A stretch of 59,965 nucleotides of DNA from CAZCJU01 sp964498965. Its GTDB lineage: Bacteria; Bacillota; Clostridia; Oscillospirales; CAG-272. The notes beneath the pieces were generated by a model that ran no database searches, was not told the origin of the DNA, and saw nothing but the letters and a program-made list of their open reading frames with translations. Made by a program: the position numbers and the translations under genes. This document shows, piece by piece, positions 6,851 through 15,934 of the stretch. The first letter of the stretch is position 1; the number at the start of each line of letters is the position of its first letter. The DNA lies in assembly GCA_964498965.1 (NCBI GenBank), contig CAZCJU010000004.1, positions 1 through 59,965 on the forward strand. The letters run 5' to 3'.

Positions 6851-9412
6851 TCACTTTTTCTTGAATAAAGAACCGAACAGTCCCGATTTTTTAACGGGCA
6901 TCGACAGCAGTGCATTGAAACTGTCGAGCATGATGGGTTCGGAGCCGAAGCATTCCTCCGCACTCGCACAAAGTGCGTCAAGGCGTTTGGAATTCAGCTT
7001 TTTCAGCATTGCGGCAACCGCTTCCCTCTCGCAATCCTCGCCTTCTTCAAACAGGAACGTCAAGAATTTACACATACAGGTATAATCACCGTCGCGTCCC
7101 TGTCTTATACATTCCTTCGCGAATGTACGGCAAAACTCCGCTTTCTGCTCCGGTGTGGTTATCAGGCACGAGCGTACAAACGATATCTCCCTGCTGTCGA
7201 GCATCAGTTCCGTAAATATCGGCAATATCCAATTGAAATAATCACGCCATTCGTATTCATCACAGCCCAAAAGCACGACTTTTTCACTTTCGGTAAGCGT
7301 CTTAAGAGTTTCTTTTACTTTATAATATTCCTCTATATTATCTATCTTTTCGCATTCAATACCGAAGACGAGTGCGAGCAATCTTCCCGACACCTTTTCC
7401 TCCTTGACCTGCGTAACGTAGCGAACAAGCTCGTTCAATACGGTTCTGTCGCCGTTTTCGGGGCAGGCAAGCGGTATTCTCAGCGAAATATTCGTTATGT
7501 ATTCGTCGCACGACGGCGTTATCACGCCTTTTTCGCTTACAGCCGAAAATATTTCGTCCACTGCCTGTGCCGTATATACTCTACCGTTATTTTTCGCTAT
7601 TCCATAGAAAAGCTCGGTTGCCGAAATGAAATATTCGTCGCTGTAATCTTCTATTATCGAGAAATAATTATCGCACATTTCGCCGAACAGCTTCAAGCAG
7701 ATCTCCACATCCGCCGTTCTCATTATTCTATCGAAAACGGCGTAAAGTGTGGCGTAGTCCTCGAGGCGAACAAAGTAGTCGTACACTTCGCGTCTGCAAT
7801 CAAAGCATGTATTCGCACATATTTCCGCAAAGCAACGACGAAGTTCCTTTACGTTTTCTTCGTCGTTTTCTCCGTCCTCAAGCGATGAAACGCAACGAGA
7901 GTAAGCCGAGGAAAGCAGGACATTATTTACGCCGAGGCGTTTTATCGCACAAAGTGCCAACGAAAGCGAGGTTCCGTTTTTCTTTCCCGCCGAAACGATA
8001 TCGCATATGAACCTGCCGAAGGGTGAATCGGCACTCAGCGGTTCGTATTCCTTTTTGCTTTCCCCGAGGTACTCGAGCATTTGCGTAAGAGCAATTTCCG
8101 CTTTCCATTCGCACGGATCGTAGCCGAGTATAGCCGTAAGTTTTTTACGATTGACCTCGTTCATAAGCTCGCCGGAAAGCGAAAATCCGACCTTACCCGT
8201 GATATTTCTCAAATCGTTATAGAATCTGTTAAACGCCTCTCTGTCGCCGTTTTTACGTATAAGTGCCATAAGCACGCACTGTGCGACGCTCGCTCTTATA
8301 TTTTCACGGTGGACGGAACTTACGCAACGATACGGTGAGCAAACAGTCGCAAGCACACGCAACAGATAATTCAGAGGCAGAGTTCCTACCTCGGAACACT
8401 GCGAGCAAAGCTTTTCCGAAAGAGCCACCGCAAGTGACTGGCAGCAACGGCTCAGCAAGCTCGCACACGCCTCATAATCCTCGAAGCCCACCGCAAGCAC
8501 GCCTTTTTTCAAAACGGTATACGCCGTATAAGCGATACATATATCGTAGCACGGCTCGGAAAAATCGAAGCTGTCGTCGATGAATTTATTAAAGTTTTCG
8601 ATTTCGGAATAATCATGTGTCATTCCGTTTATCAAAAATTCGAAATAAGCTTCACACAGCTCGTCGTTCGGATACATTTGGGCATATGCGTCGAATACCA
8701 CATGACCGTCATCGGCACTGTCGACGGAATATACCGTTCCGTCCGGCATTGCTCCGCATATATCGGTCTGGACTGTCATCGGATCGAATGCATAGGTAGT
8801 GAACGTTATGCTTTTCGCAAGCCGTGACGGCAGAGCATAGCAGACCGCACCTATCCAAAGAGGTATATTGTCGGGCGAGTCGGCGATTATTATGCGTTGC
8901 TTATTACGTCTGCAGACAAGCACTCGTTTTACGAGCTGTGCGAATGTCTTTTCACGTCCCGCACTTATAAATTTCATGACCTTATTCACGTTGACGCTTG
9001 AGCCTACGGCAAACTCACGCACTCCGCAATAGCCGTCCGCAAGCTGCTGTGCATCGGACGTAAACGACGGCGAAAGATAATACTCTATCGGCAGTGCAAG
9101 TTTTTCCTTATCGGGAATTATCCAGTGTGCAAGTCCGATATCGCCGTCGTTATCTCTGCCGACAAACGTGTTTTGCATAAAAATGTGTTCGCCGTTCAAC
9201 ACGGTATACATGAAGCTTTTCGGCATCATTTCGCACAGATCACGTGTCAATTCGATATCGCTCGGTATCTGAACGGGCGTATATTCGCTTTTTTCGAGTA
9301 TCTTCGGCACAAGCTCCGCCGGGAAGCCTCTGTCGGCACACAACACGCCCATGCCTTTTTCTCCGGTATAAAAATCCTTTTCCGTTTTCGTACAAATAAT
9401 CTGATGCTTCAT
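6851..9412 (-). CDS. GTPase-associated protein 1 (GAP1)-like large protein
   Basis: 853 aa, soluble, without signal or membrane segments. The first about 220 residues look like the N-terminal and middle modules of the GAP1 family: a FVGRDNDGDIGLAHWII block near residue 90-105, then a DSPDNIPLWIGAVCYALP and LAKSITFTTYAFDP block near 180-215. The remaining 600 residues are mainly predicted helices with many Cys and acidic residues, and the tail is GLFGSLFKKK. Established knowledge: GAP1 proteins were described as partners of GTPases in predicted conflict or signalling systems. Here no GTPase partner is adjacent; the neighbours are gpmI (31 bp upstream) and polA (52 bp downstream). An AGAGG ribosome site is well placed. 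The family assignment is from memory of motifs and should be treated as moderate. Confidence 0.6.
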   Translation of the reverse strand: MKHQIICTKTEKDFYTGEKGMGVLCADRGFPAELVPKILEKSEYTPVQIPSDIELTRDLCEMMPKSFMYTVLNGEHIFMQNTFVGRDNDGDIGLAHWIIPDKEKLALPIEYYLSPSFTSDAQQLADGYCGVREFAVGSSVNVNKVMKFISAGREKTFAQLVKRVLVCRRNKQRIIIADSPDNIPLWIGAVCYALPSRLAKSITFTTYAFDPMTVQTDICGAMPDGTVYSVDSADDGHVVFDAYAQMYPNDELCEAYFEFLINGMTHDYSEIENFNKFIDDSFDFSEPCYDICIAYTAYTVLKKGVLAVGFEDYEACASLLSRCCQSLAVALSEKLCSQCSEVGTLPLNYLLRVLATVCSPYRCVSSVHRENIRASVAQCVLMALIRKNGDREAFNRFYNDLRNITGKVGFSLSGELMNEVNRKKLTAILGYDPCEWKAEIALTQMLEYLGESKKEYEPLSADSPFGRFICDIVSAGKKNGTSLSLALCAIKRLGVNNVLLSSAYSRCVSSLEDGENDEENVKELRRCFAEICANTCFDCRREVYDYFVRLEDYATLYAVFDRIMRTADVEICLKLFGEMCDNYFSIIEDYSDEYFISATELFYGIAKNNGRVYTAQAVDEIFSAVSEKGVITPSCDEYITNISLRIPLACPENGDRTVLNELVRYVTQVKEEKVSGRLLALVFGIECEKIDNIEEYYKVKETLKTLTESEKVVLLGCDEYEWRDYFNWILPIFTELMLDSREISFVRSCLITTPEQKAEFCRTFAKECIRQGRDGDYTCMCKFLTFLFEEGEDCEREAVAAMLKKLNSKRLDALCASAEECFGSEPIMLDSFNALLSMPVKKSGLFGSLFKKK

Positions 9413-9443
9413 TTTATGCCTCTTCTACATATTCCGTAAACAA

Positions 9444-11012
9444 TTATTTTTCGAGAAGCGATTCTTCCCATGCCGCAGGCTTCTCCAAGTCGAATATATC
9501 CGCAACAGTCGGTGCGACATTGGCAAGTCCCGCTTTGTCGAGCGTCTTGAGCTTATAATCTCCGTTTGCCACTATAAAAGGCACTGGATTGAGCGAATGT
9601 GCGGTACGGACCTGTATTTTTCCTTTTTTCGTTTTTTCGAGCATCTCGTCTGCGTTGCCGTGGTCCGCCGTAACGAGGAGGACGGTATCGGTATCGCGAC
9701 ACGCCTTAAGTATTCTCGCAAGGCAGAGGTCAAGTGCCGAAACGGAAACTATGACCGCATCCAAATTACCCGTATGTCCGACCATATCTCCGTTGGGGAA
9801 ATTGCAACGTAGAAAATCGTACTTGTCGCCGTATATTTCTTCTATAAGTCTGTCGGTGATGTCCGCACACTTCATCCACGGTTTGAGGTCGAAGCTTATA
9901 TTATCCGACGGGATCTCCTCGTACTCTTCAAGCTCCTCGCTGAATTTTCCGCTCTTATTTCCGTTCCAGAAATAAGTTACGTGTCCGTATTTCTGTGTTT
10001 CGGATATAGCATATTGTCTTATATTGTGCTTTACCAAAAGCTCGGAGAGCGTGTCCTTTATTTCGGGGGGTGCCACGAGATATCTTTTGGGTATATTAAG
10101 ATCTCCGTCGTATTGAAGCATTCCGGCATATATCACGTTGGGACGTCTGCCTCTGTCGAAATAAGGAAAATCGTCGTCGTCGAACGCCATTGACAATTCT
10201 ATCGCCCGGTCGCCTCTGAAATTAAACAGGACAACGGCATCTCCGTCTGTCATTTTTCCGACAGGCTCGCCGTTTTCCGCAATTACGAATGCGGGCAGAT
10301 CCTGATCTATGATACCTTTGTTCTCCGTTCTGTACGCTTCTATCGCTTCTTTTGCCGAAGCAAACTGTCTGCCGATGCCATGCACATGAGTATCGTAGCC
10401 GAGCTTTACCATATTCCAATCGGCTTTATATCTGTCCATAGTGATCTTCATACGTCCGCCACCGCTCGCTATTTTGCCGTCAAAGCCGTTCAAATTCAGC
10501 TGTACGAGCTTTTCCTCGAGCATATCGACATACGTCAACGCACTGGTTGCAGGCACATCGCGTCCGTCAAGCAATATATGGACTCTCGCCTTTTTTATTC
10601 CCTCGCCGGCGGCATGCTCCAGCATCGAAAGCAGATGTGAAATATTCGAATGCACGTTTCCGTCGGAAAGCAATCCGATAAGATGAAGCGTTCCGCCCGC
10701 TTTGCAAGCGTCGGCGATCTCGCCCCACGCCGAAGATCCGTATATTTTTCCGCTCTCTATGGATTCGTTTACGAGTTTTGCTCCCTGAGAATATATCTGT
10801 CCGCATCCCAAAGCGTTATGTCCGACCTCGCTGTTTCCCATATCGTCATCGGAGGGCAATCCCACCGCCGAGCCGTGTGCCTTAAGGCTGACACAAGGAC
10901 GCTGCTTCATAAGCTCGTCGAGTGTGGGTGTGTTTGCCAGCGTCACACCGTCGCCCAAGCCGGTCTTCGATATGCCTATTCCGTCCATTACAACAAGTAC
11001 AACTTTTTTCAT
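9444..11012 (-). CDS. gpmI: 2,3-bisphosphoglycerate-independent phosphoglycerate mutase
   Basis: 522 aa. It interconverts 3- and 2-phosphoglycerate in glycolysis using two Mn ions. Visible motifs: VVLVVMDGIGISKTG at the N-terminus (metal Asp), the catalytic Ser block DMGNSEVGHNALGCG, HLIGLLSDGNVHSN, DGRDVPATSALTY, FNFRGDRAIELS, NGDMVGHTGN and the metal block LLVTADHGNADEM. Length matches the family (about 510-530). The ATG at 11012 has an AGGTG site 6 nt upstream; a GTG at 11021 would leave no proper spacing. It follows tmk by 30 bp. Confidence 0.97.
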   Translation of the reverse strand: MKKVVLVVMDGIGISKTGLGDGVTLANTPTLDELMKQRPCVSLKAHGSAVGLPSDDDMGNSEVGHNALGCGQIYSQGAKLVNESIESGKIYGSSAWGEIADACKAGGTLHLIGLLSDGNVHSNISHLLSMLEHAAGEGIKKARVHILLDGRDVPATSALTYVDMLEEKLVQLNLNGFDGKIASGGGRMKITMDRYKADWNMVKLGYDTHVHGIGRQFASAKEAIEAYRTENKGIIDQDLPAFVIAENGEPVGKMTDGDAVVLFNFRGDRAIELSMAFDDDDFPYFDRGRRPNVIYAGMLQYDGDLNIPKRYLVAPPEIKDTLSELLVKHNIRQYAISETQKYGHVTYFWNGNKSGKFSEELEEYEEIPSDNISFDLKPWMKCADITDRLIEEIYGDKYDFLRCNFPNGDMVGHTGNLDAVIVSVSALDLCLARILKACRDTDTVLLVTADHGNADEMLEKTKKGKIQVRTAHSLNPVPFIVANGDYKLKTLDKAGLANVAPTVADIFDLEKPAAWEESLLEK

Positions 11013-11042
11013 GTTTTTCACCTATCCGTTATTTTCCGTATT

Positions 11043-11960
11043 TTATAAGATTTCCGAAACGATTTCATATATTTCATCACCGACTTGTTCTGCGGCTCTG
11101 TCGGTATTGACTATTTGCACATTGTCCTCGCCGTTGAGCATTCTGAACACATCGGCAAAACGGTGTTTGATCTTTCTTATCATGTCCTCGGTTTCGAATA
11201 TTTCCTTTGTGGTTCTCGTGTTTGCGATACGCTTAGCACTCACCTCTGCGGGAAGTTCGAGAAAGATGCATATATCCGGTTTTATTATGTCCCGACAGCC
11301 TATATTGCAATCGACGAGCCATTTCATGCTTGTATCGACACCCTGATACGCAAGTGAGGAATAATAATACCTGTCACACAAAACGTCGCAACCGGATTCC
11401 AGCATTTTTCTTATTCCGTTCACCGGATTCACATTGTGGTGTATTCTGTCCGCCAGAAACAGTGCGGCAAGCTCCGTTGACGAGCGTTGAGTATAACCGC
11501 TCAGCGTATCTCTTATAAGTCCTCCGACAGCTCCCTGTGTAGGCTCCGCAGTCGTATACACGCGTCTGCCGGCTTCGGTCATTCGCTTTGCGAGCCGTGC
11601 GAGGTGCGTCGTTTTACCCGCACCGTCGATACCCTCAAGCACTATGAACGCTCCGCCGGATCGATTCTTTTTTTCCGCATTCGAGGTATATTGCAACGTT
11701 TTTCGGCTTTCGTACATTGCATACAGCACATCCGAGGACATTTTCGCCGATGTCGCTTTTTTCAAAAAAGCGTCCGCCTCTTCGCCCGTGCCGAAGCTTT
11801 TTTCGCCGACACCGCAACACCAGAGATACAACTCGAGTGCCGTATCCGCATCGGTGCCTGCCCAATTCGACAAAGCGGTTGCATCGGCTTCGCCGAGTCT
11901 GCTTCGTATAAAATCGTAGGATTCGTCCTCCGTTTGCAAAAGTCTTAATTCCGATATCAA
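11043..11960 (-). CDS. tmk: dTMP kinase with about 100-residue N-terminal extension
   Basis: 305 aa. The C-terminal 200 residues are a normal thymidylate kinase making dTDP: P-loop GIDGAGKT at 110-117, TAEPTQGAVG, the DRYYYSSLAYQG block and a lid region around NTRTTKEIF. Bacterial Tmk usually has 200-215 residues, so residues 1-100 are extra: an acidic, probably helical region (LRLLQTEDESYDFIRSRLGE, ELYLWCCGVGEK, EEADAFLKKATSAK) that I do not recognise. The start is TTG at 11960, preceded by GGAG 9 nt upstream; a strong promoter further upstream supports it. A start near residue 74 or 82 would remove most of the extension but has no better ribosome site. It heads the operon. Confidence 0.9.
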   Translation of the reverse strand: MISELRLLQTEDESYDFIRSRLGEADATALSNWAGTDADTALELYLWCCGVGEKSFGTGEEADAFLKKATSAKMSSDVLYAMYESRKTLQYTSNAEKKNRSGGAFIVLEGIDGAGKTTHLARLAKRMTEAGRRVYTTAEPTQGAVGGLIRDTLSGYTQRSSTELAALFLADRIHHNVNPVNGIRKMLESGCDVLCDRYYYSSLAYQGVDTSMKWLVDCNIGCRDIIKPDICIFLELPAEVSAKRIANTRTTKEIFETEDMIRKIKHRFADVFRMLNGEDNVQIVNTDRAAEQVGDEIYEIVSEIL

Positions 11961-11988
11961 AATAAACAGCTCCGAATTAAATAATTTG

Positions 11989-12007
11989 TTTTGCGTTTAA
12001 CGCAAAA
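11989..12007. promoter_or_regulatory. 19-bp palindrome in the tmk leader (possible operator)
   Basis: TTTTGCGTT-T-AACGCAAAA is a perfect 9-bp inverted repeat around one central base. It lies just downstream of the predicted tmk transcription start, a usual repressor position, and 29 bp ahead of the TTG start codon. Confidence 0.5.
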
Positions 12008-12022
12008 TCGTACATTGCACTC

Positions 12023-12051
12023 ATTATATCATATTTTAAAAGAAAAATCAA
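12023..12051 (-). promoter_or_regulatory. Promoter of the tmk-gpmI-polA operon
   Basis: Minus strand: TTGATT (12046-12051), a 17-bp spacer and TATAAT (12023-12028). The transcript would start near 12015 and pass through the palindrome at 11989-12007. Confidence 0.75.
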
Positions 12052-12197
12052 TATTATATGCAATCACAACTATGAATTTTTATGTTTTTTTCATGTGATT
12101 GAAAGTGAAAATGTAAATTTTTTGTGTAGCATATTGTAAAATATCTCGTTTTATGTTAATATCGTGTTGTAAAATAATATTGATACGGAAGTATTGT

Positions 12198-13607
12198 ATG
12201 AAAGTTTTCAAACGCATTATCACGACAATTATTTTGCCGCTGTTGTTGCTTTCGTCCTGCTCGGTAGCCTCCGACAGCGGCGAAGCGACGACGGATGCAC
12301 AAAAAAGTGACACAAACGAGTCCTCGCCCGTTGAGGACACCGTTTCCGAGCCGAATACGGACGGAACAATGCAGGAGGAGTACGGCACTATGCACGCAGA
12401 AACGAACAAAGAAGAAATCACCGACGGCATGACCGCAACACCCGAAACCGAACCTGTGTCCGAAACCGAAGAAGTGACCTCGGGTACAACGGAAGTCACC
12501 TCGTCGCCCGAAACGACAAAAGCTCCGGAAACCACGAAAGCACCCGAAACGACAAAAGTTCCGGAAACGACAAAGCCGATCGAGCTTCCCGAGCCGGAGG
12601 AGGTCGGACTTGATATAACCGACCGCACCGACCTCGTTTCGATATGTTATTCGATATGGTTCGATCCAATAATAGATTCGGGTATATACAACATTCAACA
12701 GGCACTCGACGGCGTGTCCGACTGGGGACCCGTAAACGCCTTTCACTACTGGGGCGAGCCGGCTTTGGGCTATTATAAAAGCACGGACAAATCGGTAATA
12801 CGCACACACATGACGCAGCTTGCGGATGCGGGGATTGATTTCATCATAATCGACAACACAAACGGAAACGCAAAGGATTGGGGTAATTATTACACCAGAA
12901 TGGTCACTAATCCCATGACCGCATTGCTCGACACGATACTCGAAATGCGTAGCGAGGGCTTGAAAACGCCATATGTCGTTATGTGGAACAGAGTTGCCGA
13001 CGACTGTTTATGGTCGACCGCGGAACAGACATACACCGCATTCATATCCAAGGAAAAATATGCCGACTGTTGGGTATATTGGGACGGCAAGCCTTTCATG
13101 TGTCTTACGAAATTAGGCAGCAACAGCTGTCCGCTGAGCAATTTCAAATACAAAAACGAATTGACCCTGCGTCAAATGACGGTCGAAATAATAACACGCA
13201 CGCTTAAAACGAATGAATGGTCGTTTTTATACGACCTGCAAAAGCCGTGTCTTGACACAAACGGCAATTACGAGCAGATAAGCATTTATACTGCACGTCA
13301 AAGTACCTATATGTCCCTGACAAGCACCGCACGGGGCAGACAGGGCGGAAAGACGTTTTACTACGGCTGGAAAAAGGCCTTTGCCTATCACCCGAAAGTG
13401 GTCACGCTCACTTGGTGGAACGAATGGGCGGCACAGCGTCTGAGTGACGGCAACGGCGGTTACGTCTTTGTAGACAACTACACCATGGAATACAGTCGCG
13501 ATATCGAGCCTATGAAGGGCGGTCACGGTGACAAATACTATCAATGGATGAAACAATACATTGCGGCATACAAGTCGCACAAGGATTGCCCGAAGCTCTA
13601 CGACTGA
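12198..13607 (+). CDS. Lipoprotein with GH99/GH71-like glycoside hydrolase domain
   Basis: 469 aa. The N-terminus (MKVFKRIITTIILPLLLLSS) is a lipoprotein signal ending in a lipobox SSC. A low-complexity linker rich in Thr, Glu and Pro (about 25-125) includes four units of the ETTKAP type. The rest resembles the endo-mannosidase-like/alpha-glucanase TIM-barrel families: FHYWGEPALGYYKSTD, HMTQLADAGIDFIIIDNTNG, VVMWNRVADDC, YWDGKPFMC and TWWNEWAAQR near the end. It is a paralogue of the larger product at 40866-42923, which shares the same blocks. Substrate cannot be predicted. The ATG at 12198 is chosen because the signal begins there; the ribosome site (GGAAG) is modest. It ends 10 bp inside the convergent spoIIID. 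Confidence 0.75.
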   Translation: MKVFKRIITTIILPLLLLSSCSVASDSGEATTDAQKSDTNESSPVEDTVSEPNTDGTMQEEYGTMHAETNKEEITDGMTATPETEPVSETEEVTSGTTEVTSSPETTKAPETTKAPETTKVPETTKPIELPEPEEVGLDITDRTDLVSICYSIWFDPIIDSGIYNIQQALDGVSDWGPVNAFHYWGEPALGYYKSTDKSVIRTHMTQLADAGIDFIIIDNTNGNAKDWGNYYTRMVTNPMTALLDTILEMRSEGLKTPYVVMWNRVADDCLWSTAEQTYTAFISKEKYADCWVYWDGKPFMCLTKLGSNSCPLSNFKYKNELTLRQMTVEIITRTLKTNEWSFLYDLQKPCLDTNGNYEQISIYTARQSTYMSLTSTARGRQGGKTFYYGWKKAFAYHPKVVTLTWWNEWAAQRLSDGNGGYVFVDNYTMEYSRDIEPMKGGHGDKYYQWMKQYIAAYKSHKDCPKLYD

Positions 13608-13870
13608 GCATCATTTGCGTTTTTCTTCATAATATACTTTAATCTGGTCGCCTCGCCCCCTCGCAGGTGTCGCTGTGCCTTGTTTTCCGCAAGCACAGCT
13701 CCGACATCTGCCCAAAGGGACGGGGCGATTTTTTTTAATTTTTCCGTCACGTCCTTATGTACGGTTGATTTGGAAACACCGAATTTAGATGCACAGCCTC
13801 TGACCGTTGCCGAATTTTCGACTATATATTCACCGAGCAGCACACATCTTTCTTTATCGTCGCAGTACAT
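13598..13870 (-). CDS. spoIIID: Sporulation transcriptional regulator SpoIIID
   Basis: 90 aa. It is a small mother-cell DNA-binding protein that adjusts sigma-E genes and helps switch on sigma-K. The helix-turn-helix VRGCASKFGVSKSTVHKDV and the C-terminal basic stretch RHLRGGEATRLKYIMKK are typical of the family, as is the length (about 85-93). The ATG at 13870 has a GGGGG ribosome site 5 nt upstream; a GTG at 13882 is less likely. Its last 10 bp overlap the end of the convergent glycosidase gene. It is transcribed alone. Confidence 0.95.
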   Translation of the reverse strand: MYCDDKERCVLLGEYIVENSATVRGCASKFGVSKSTVHKDVTEKLKKIAPSLWADVGAVLAENKAQRHLRGGEATRLKYIMKKNANDAQS

Positions 13871-14044
13871 ATTAACCCCCACAAAAAATTCTCACACTCG
13901 ATATTATGTATCACGCTTCATTTTTATTCGGTCAAGCGTCGTATTCAGTGTCATATCTTCTGTTAAATGTCATGCGTCCTGCGGAATTTCACACATTTTT
14001 TTCCGTTTCATATCATATATCAGAACATTCACGGGGGGTAACTT

Positions 14045-15112
14045 ATGGAAATATCCGAACAACCGAACACTTATTTTGCCGCTTGCAATTCAATGAACGG
14101 ATTTTTATGCAGATTCGATGAAATTCTTTTCACCGACGAGATCAAGCGGATATTTATTTTAAAAGGAGGTCCCGGTACCGGGAAATCGTATCTTTTACGT
14201 GTTTTGGGTACTCACGCGGAAGAGCAAGGAATACCTGTCGAATACTTTCTTTGCTCGTCGGACACAAGCTCGCTCGATGCGATAATGTTCCCCACTCTCG
14301 GCTGCGTGATCGCAGACGGTACCGCGCCTCACGCACTCGAGCCTAAATATCCCGGAGCGGTGGAAACTATAGTCAATTTGGGCAATTTCTTTTCACCCGA
14401 CGTTCTTACGCATCGTGCCGAGGAAATAATATCGCTTGCCAACGAAAAATCGCTCAACTACCGCAGTGCATACACATATCTCAAGTGTGCCGGATCGCTT
14501 CGGGAACACTGTGTATCGTACATCGAGCGTTGTATCGTTCCGGCAAAAACGGAAAACATTGTCAAGCACGAACTTTCCCGACTGACGCTAACCTACGGAA
14601 AAGAAAAGCTACGCCTCATAAGGGCAATCGGCGTTCACGGGCAAGTCGAGGTAAGCGGTTTGGACAAAAATGCCGTCAGGCGTGTCGCCGTGACCGAGCT
14701 TTACGGTGCCGGCTACGCTTTTACCGAAGCCTTACGTCAAAGACTGCTCAAAGAAAACGTCGAATTCATTTCAAGCCGCGATCCGCTTTTGCCCGACCGC
14801 ACGGACGCACTGCTTTGCGGAGGCGTTTTATACAAAGTCACTACGTCTTCTTGCGAGGAATACGACGCAAGCATAAATTCCGCACGATTTATCGATGTGA
14901 AAAAACTGCGAACCGTTTCCGACGAGCTTAAACGCAGCAAAAAAATCGCCTCCGCATTGACTGCGGAAGCGATCAAGTATCTTACTAGATCCGGAGAAAT
15001 ACATTCCGAGATCGAAAAAATTTATTTCGAAGCAATGAATTTCAAGGCGAAAGAAGAGTTTACCCGAAAATTCTGCTCGGAGCTTTTCGACAACGGTTCA
15101 GGTCTTGCTTAA
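14045..15112 (+). CDS. P-loop ATPase of the PRK06851 type
   Basis: 355 aa. A Walker A motif GGPGTGKS lies at 41-48. The following blocks (VEYFLCSSDTSSLDAIMFP, VIADGTAPHALEPKYPGAVE, TIVNLGNFF) are the conserved signature of a spore-former-associated P-loop family known only as PRK06851 in curated sets. The usual length is about 360, so the protein is complete. Its function in the family is unproven; the wide presence in endospore formers suggests a role in sporulation, which fits spoIIID and spo0A nearby. A GGGGGG run lies 5 nt before the ATG. It ends 15 bp inside the convergent short-chain dehydrogenase gene. Confidence 0.85.
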   Translation: MEISEQPNTYFAACNSMNGFLCRFDEILFTDEIKRIFILKGGPGTGKSYLLRVLGTHAEEQGIPVEYFLCSSDTSSLDAIMFPTLGCVIADGTAPHALEPKYPGAVETIVNLGNFFSPDVLTHRAEEIISLANEKSLNYRSAYTYLKCAGSLREHCVSYIERCIVPAKTENIVKHELSRLTLTYGKEKLRLIRAIGVHGQVEVSGLDKNAVRRVAVTELYGAGYAFTEALRQRLLKENVEFISSRDPLLPDRTDALLCGGVLYKVTTSSCEEYDASINSARFIDVKKLRTVSDELKRSKKIASALTAEAIKYLTRSGEIHSEIEKIYFEAMNFKAKEEFTRKFCSELFDNGSGLA

Positions 15113-15853
15113 ATGCATGACCAACGAATGGGGTAGGAGCTTTGCGAAAACGCGATAAAATTTGTAGAAAAATTTATTCGTGTAAACGCTCCTGCCCTTT
15201 TTCGCATTTTTCAATGCACCTTTTGCCACTTTTTGCGGTATACACCTCGGAAGTGTATTGAATGTCTTTGATTTATCGTATATATCAGCCACCGACAAGA
15301 ACTCCGTATCCATAGGTCCCGGGCAAACGGCAAGCACGTTTATGCCCCTTTGCTTAAGCTCGAATCTCAGCCCTCTCGAATAGCTCATAACATACGCCTT
15401 TGTCGAAGAATAAACCGTCATTCTCGGATTCGGTGCAAAGGACGCTATGGAACAGACGTTGATGATAAACGAGTCTTTTTCCATATACTTCAAGCACATT
15501 GTGGATATTGCGGTAAGTGCCTTACAGTTCACGTCCACCATTGCCGCCTGAGCGATATACGTTTCGTCCTCGATGTTTCCGAGCTTACCGAAGCCGGAAT
15601 TGTTTATAAGTATTTTAATATTCGGCTTCACCTCGTCAAGCGTATCGTACAGCCGCATAAGCGATTCATCCAGTGACAGATCGAGCGGTAATACTCTCGT
15701 TTTTATACGACACCCTTCGCCGAGCTTTTCAAGTCTTTCCTTCCTGCGTGCTATAAGCCATATTTCGTCGATATCCTTATATTTTTCGCATATCTCGTCG
15801 AAAAAGCATTTTCCGAGTCCCGACGACGCACCCGTTATTATTGCCGTATTCAT
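15098..15853 (-). CDS. Short-chain dehydrogenase/reductase
   Basis: 251 aa. It is a Rossmann-fold NAD(P) enzyme with the cofactor motif TGASSGLG near residue 8, NNSGFG near residue 88, the catalytic Ser in VCSIASF and the catalytic YSSTK pair. The C-terminal 40 residues (SVYTNKFFYKFYRVFAKLLP) are basic and amphipathic, as in DltE-like members that sit on the membrane. The ATG at 15853 follows a GAGGTG site by 6 nt; longer starts at 15859 and 15862 have no proper spacing. It is monocistronic with its own promoter. The substrate is unknown. Confidence 0.88.
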   Translation of the reverse strand: MNTAIITGASSGLGKCFFDEICEKYKDIDEIWLIARRKERLEKLGEGCRIKTRVLPLDLSLDESLMRLYDTLDEVKPNIKILINNSGFGKLGNIEDETYIAQAAMVDVNCKALTAISTMCLKYMEKDSFIINVCSIASFAPNPRMTVYSSTKAYVMSYSRGLRFELKQRGINVLAVCPGPMDTEFLSVADIYDKSKTFNTLPRCIPQKVAKGALKNAKKGRSVYTNKFFYKFYRVFAKLLPHSLVMHLSKT

Positions 15854-15871
15854 GCACATCACCTCGCCGTA

Positions 15872-15900
15872 ATTGTAACACAGCTTATAAAATTATTCAA
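15872..15900 (-). promoter_or_regulatory. Promoter of the short-chain dehydrogenase gene
   Basis: Minus strand: TTGAAT (15895-15900), 17 bp, TACAAT (15872-15877), about 19 bp before the start codon. Confidence 0.6.
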
Positions 15901-15934
15901 GACCTCGGCAATAAATTTTACAAATCGCAGAAGC

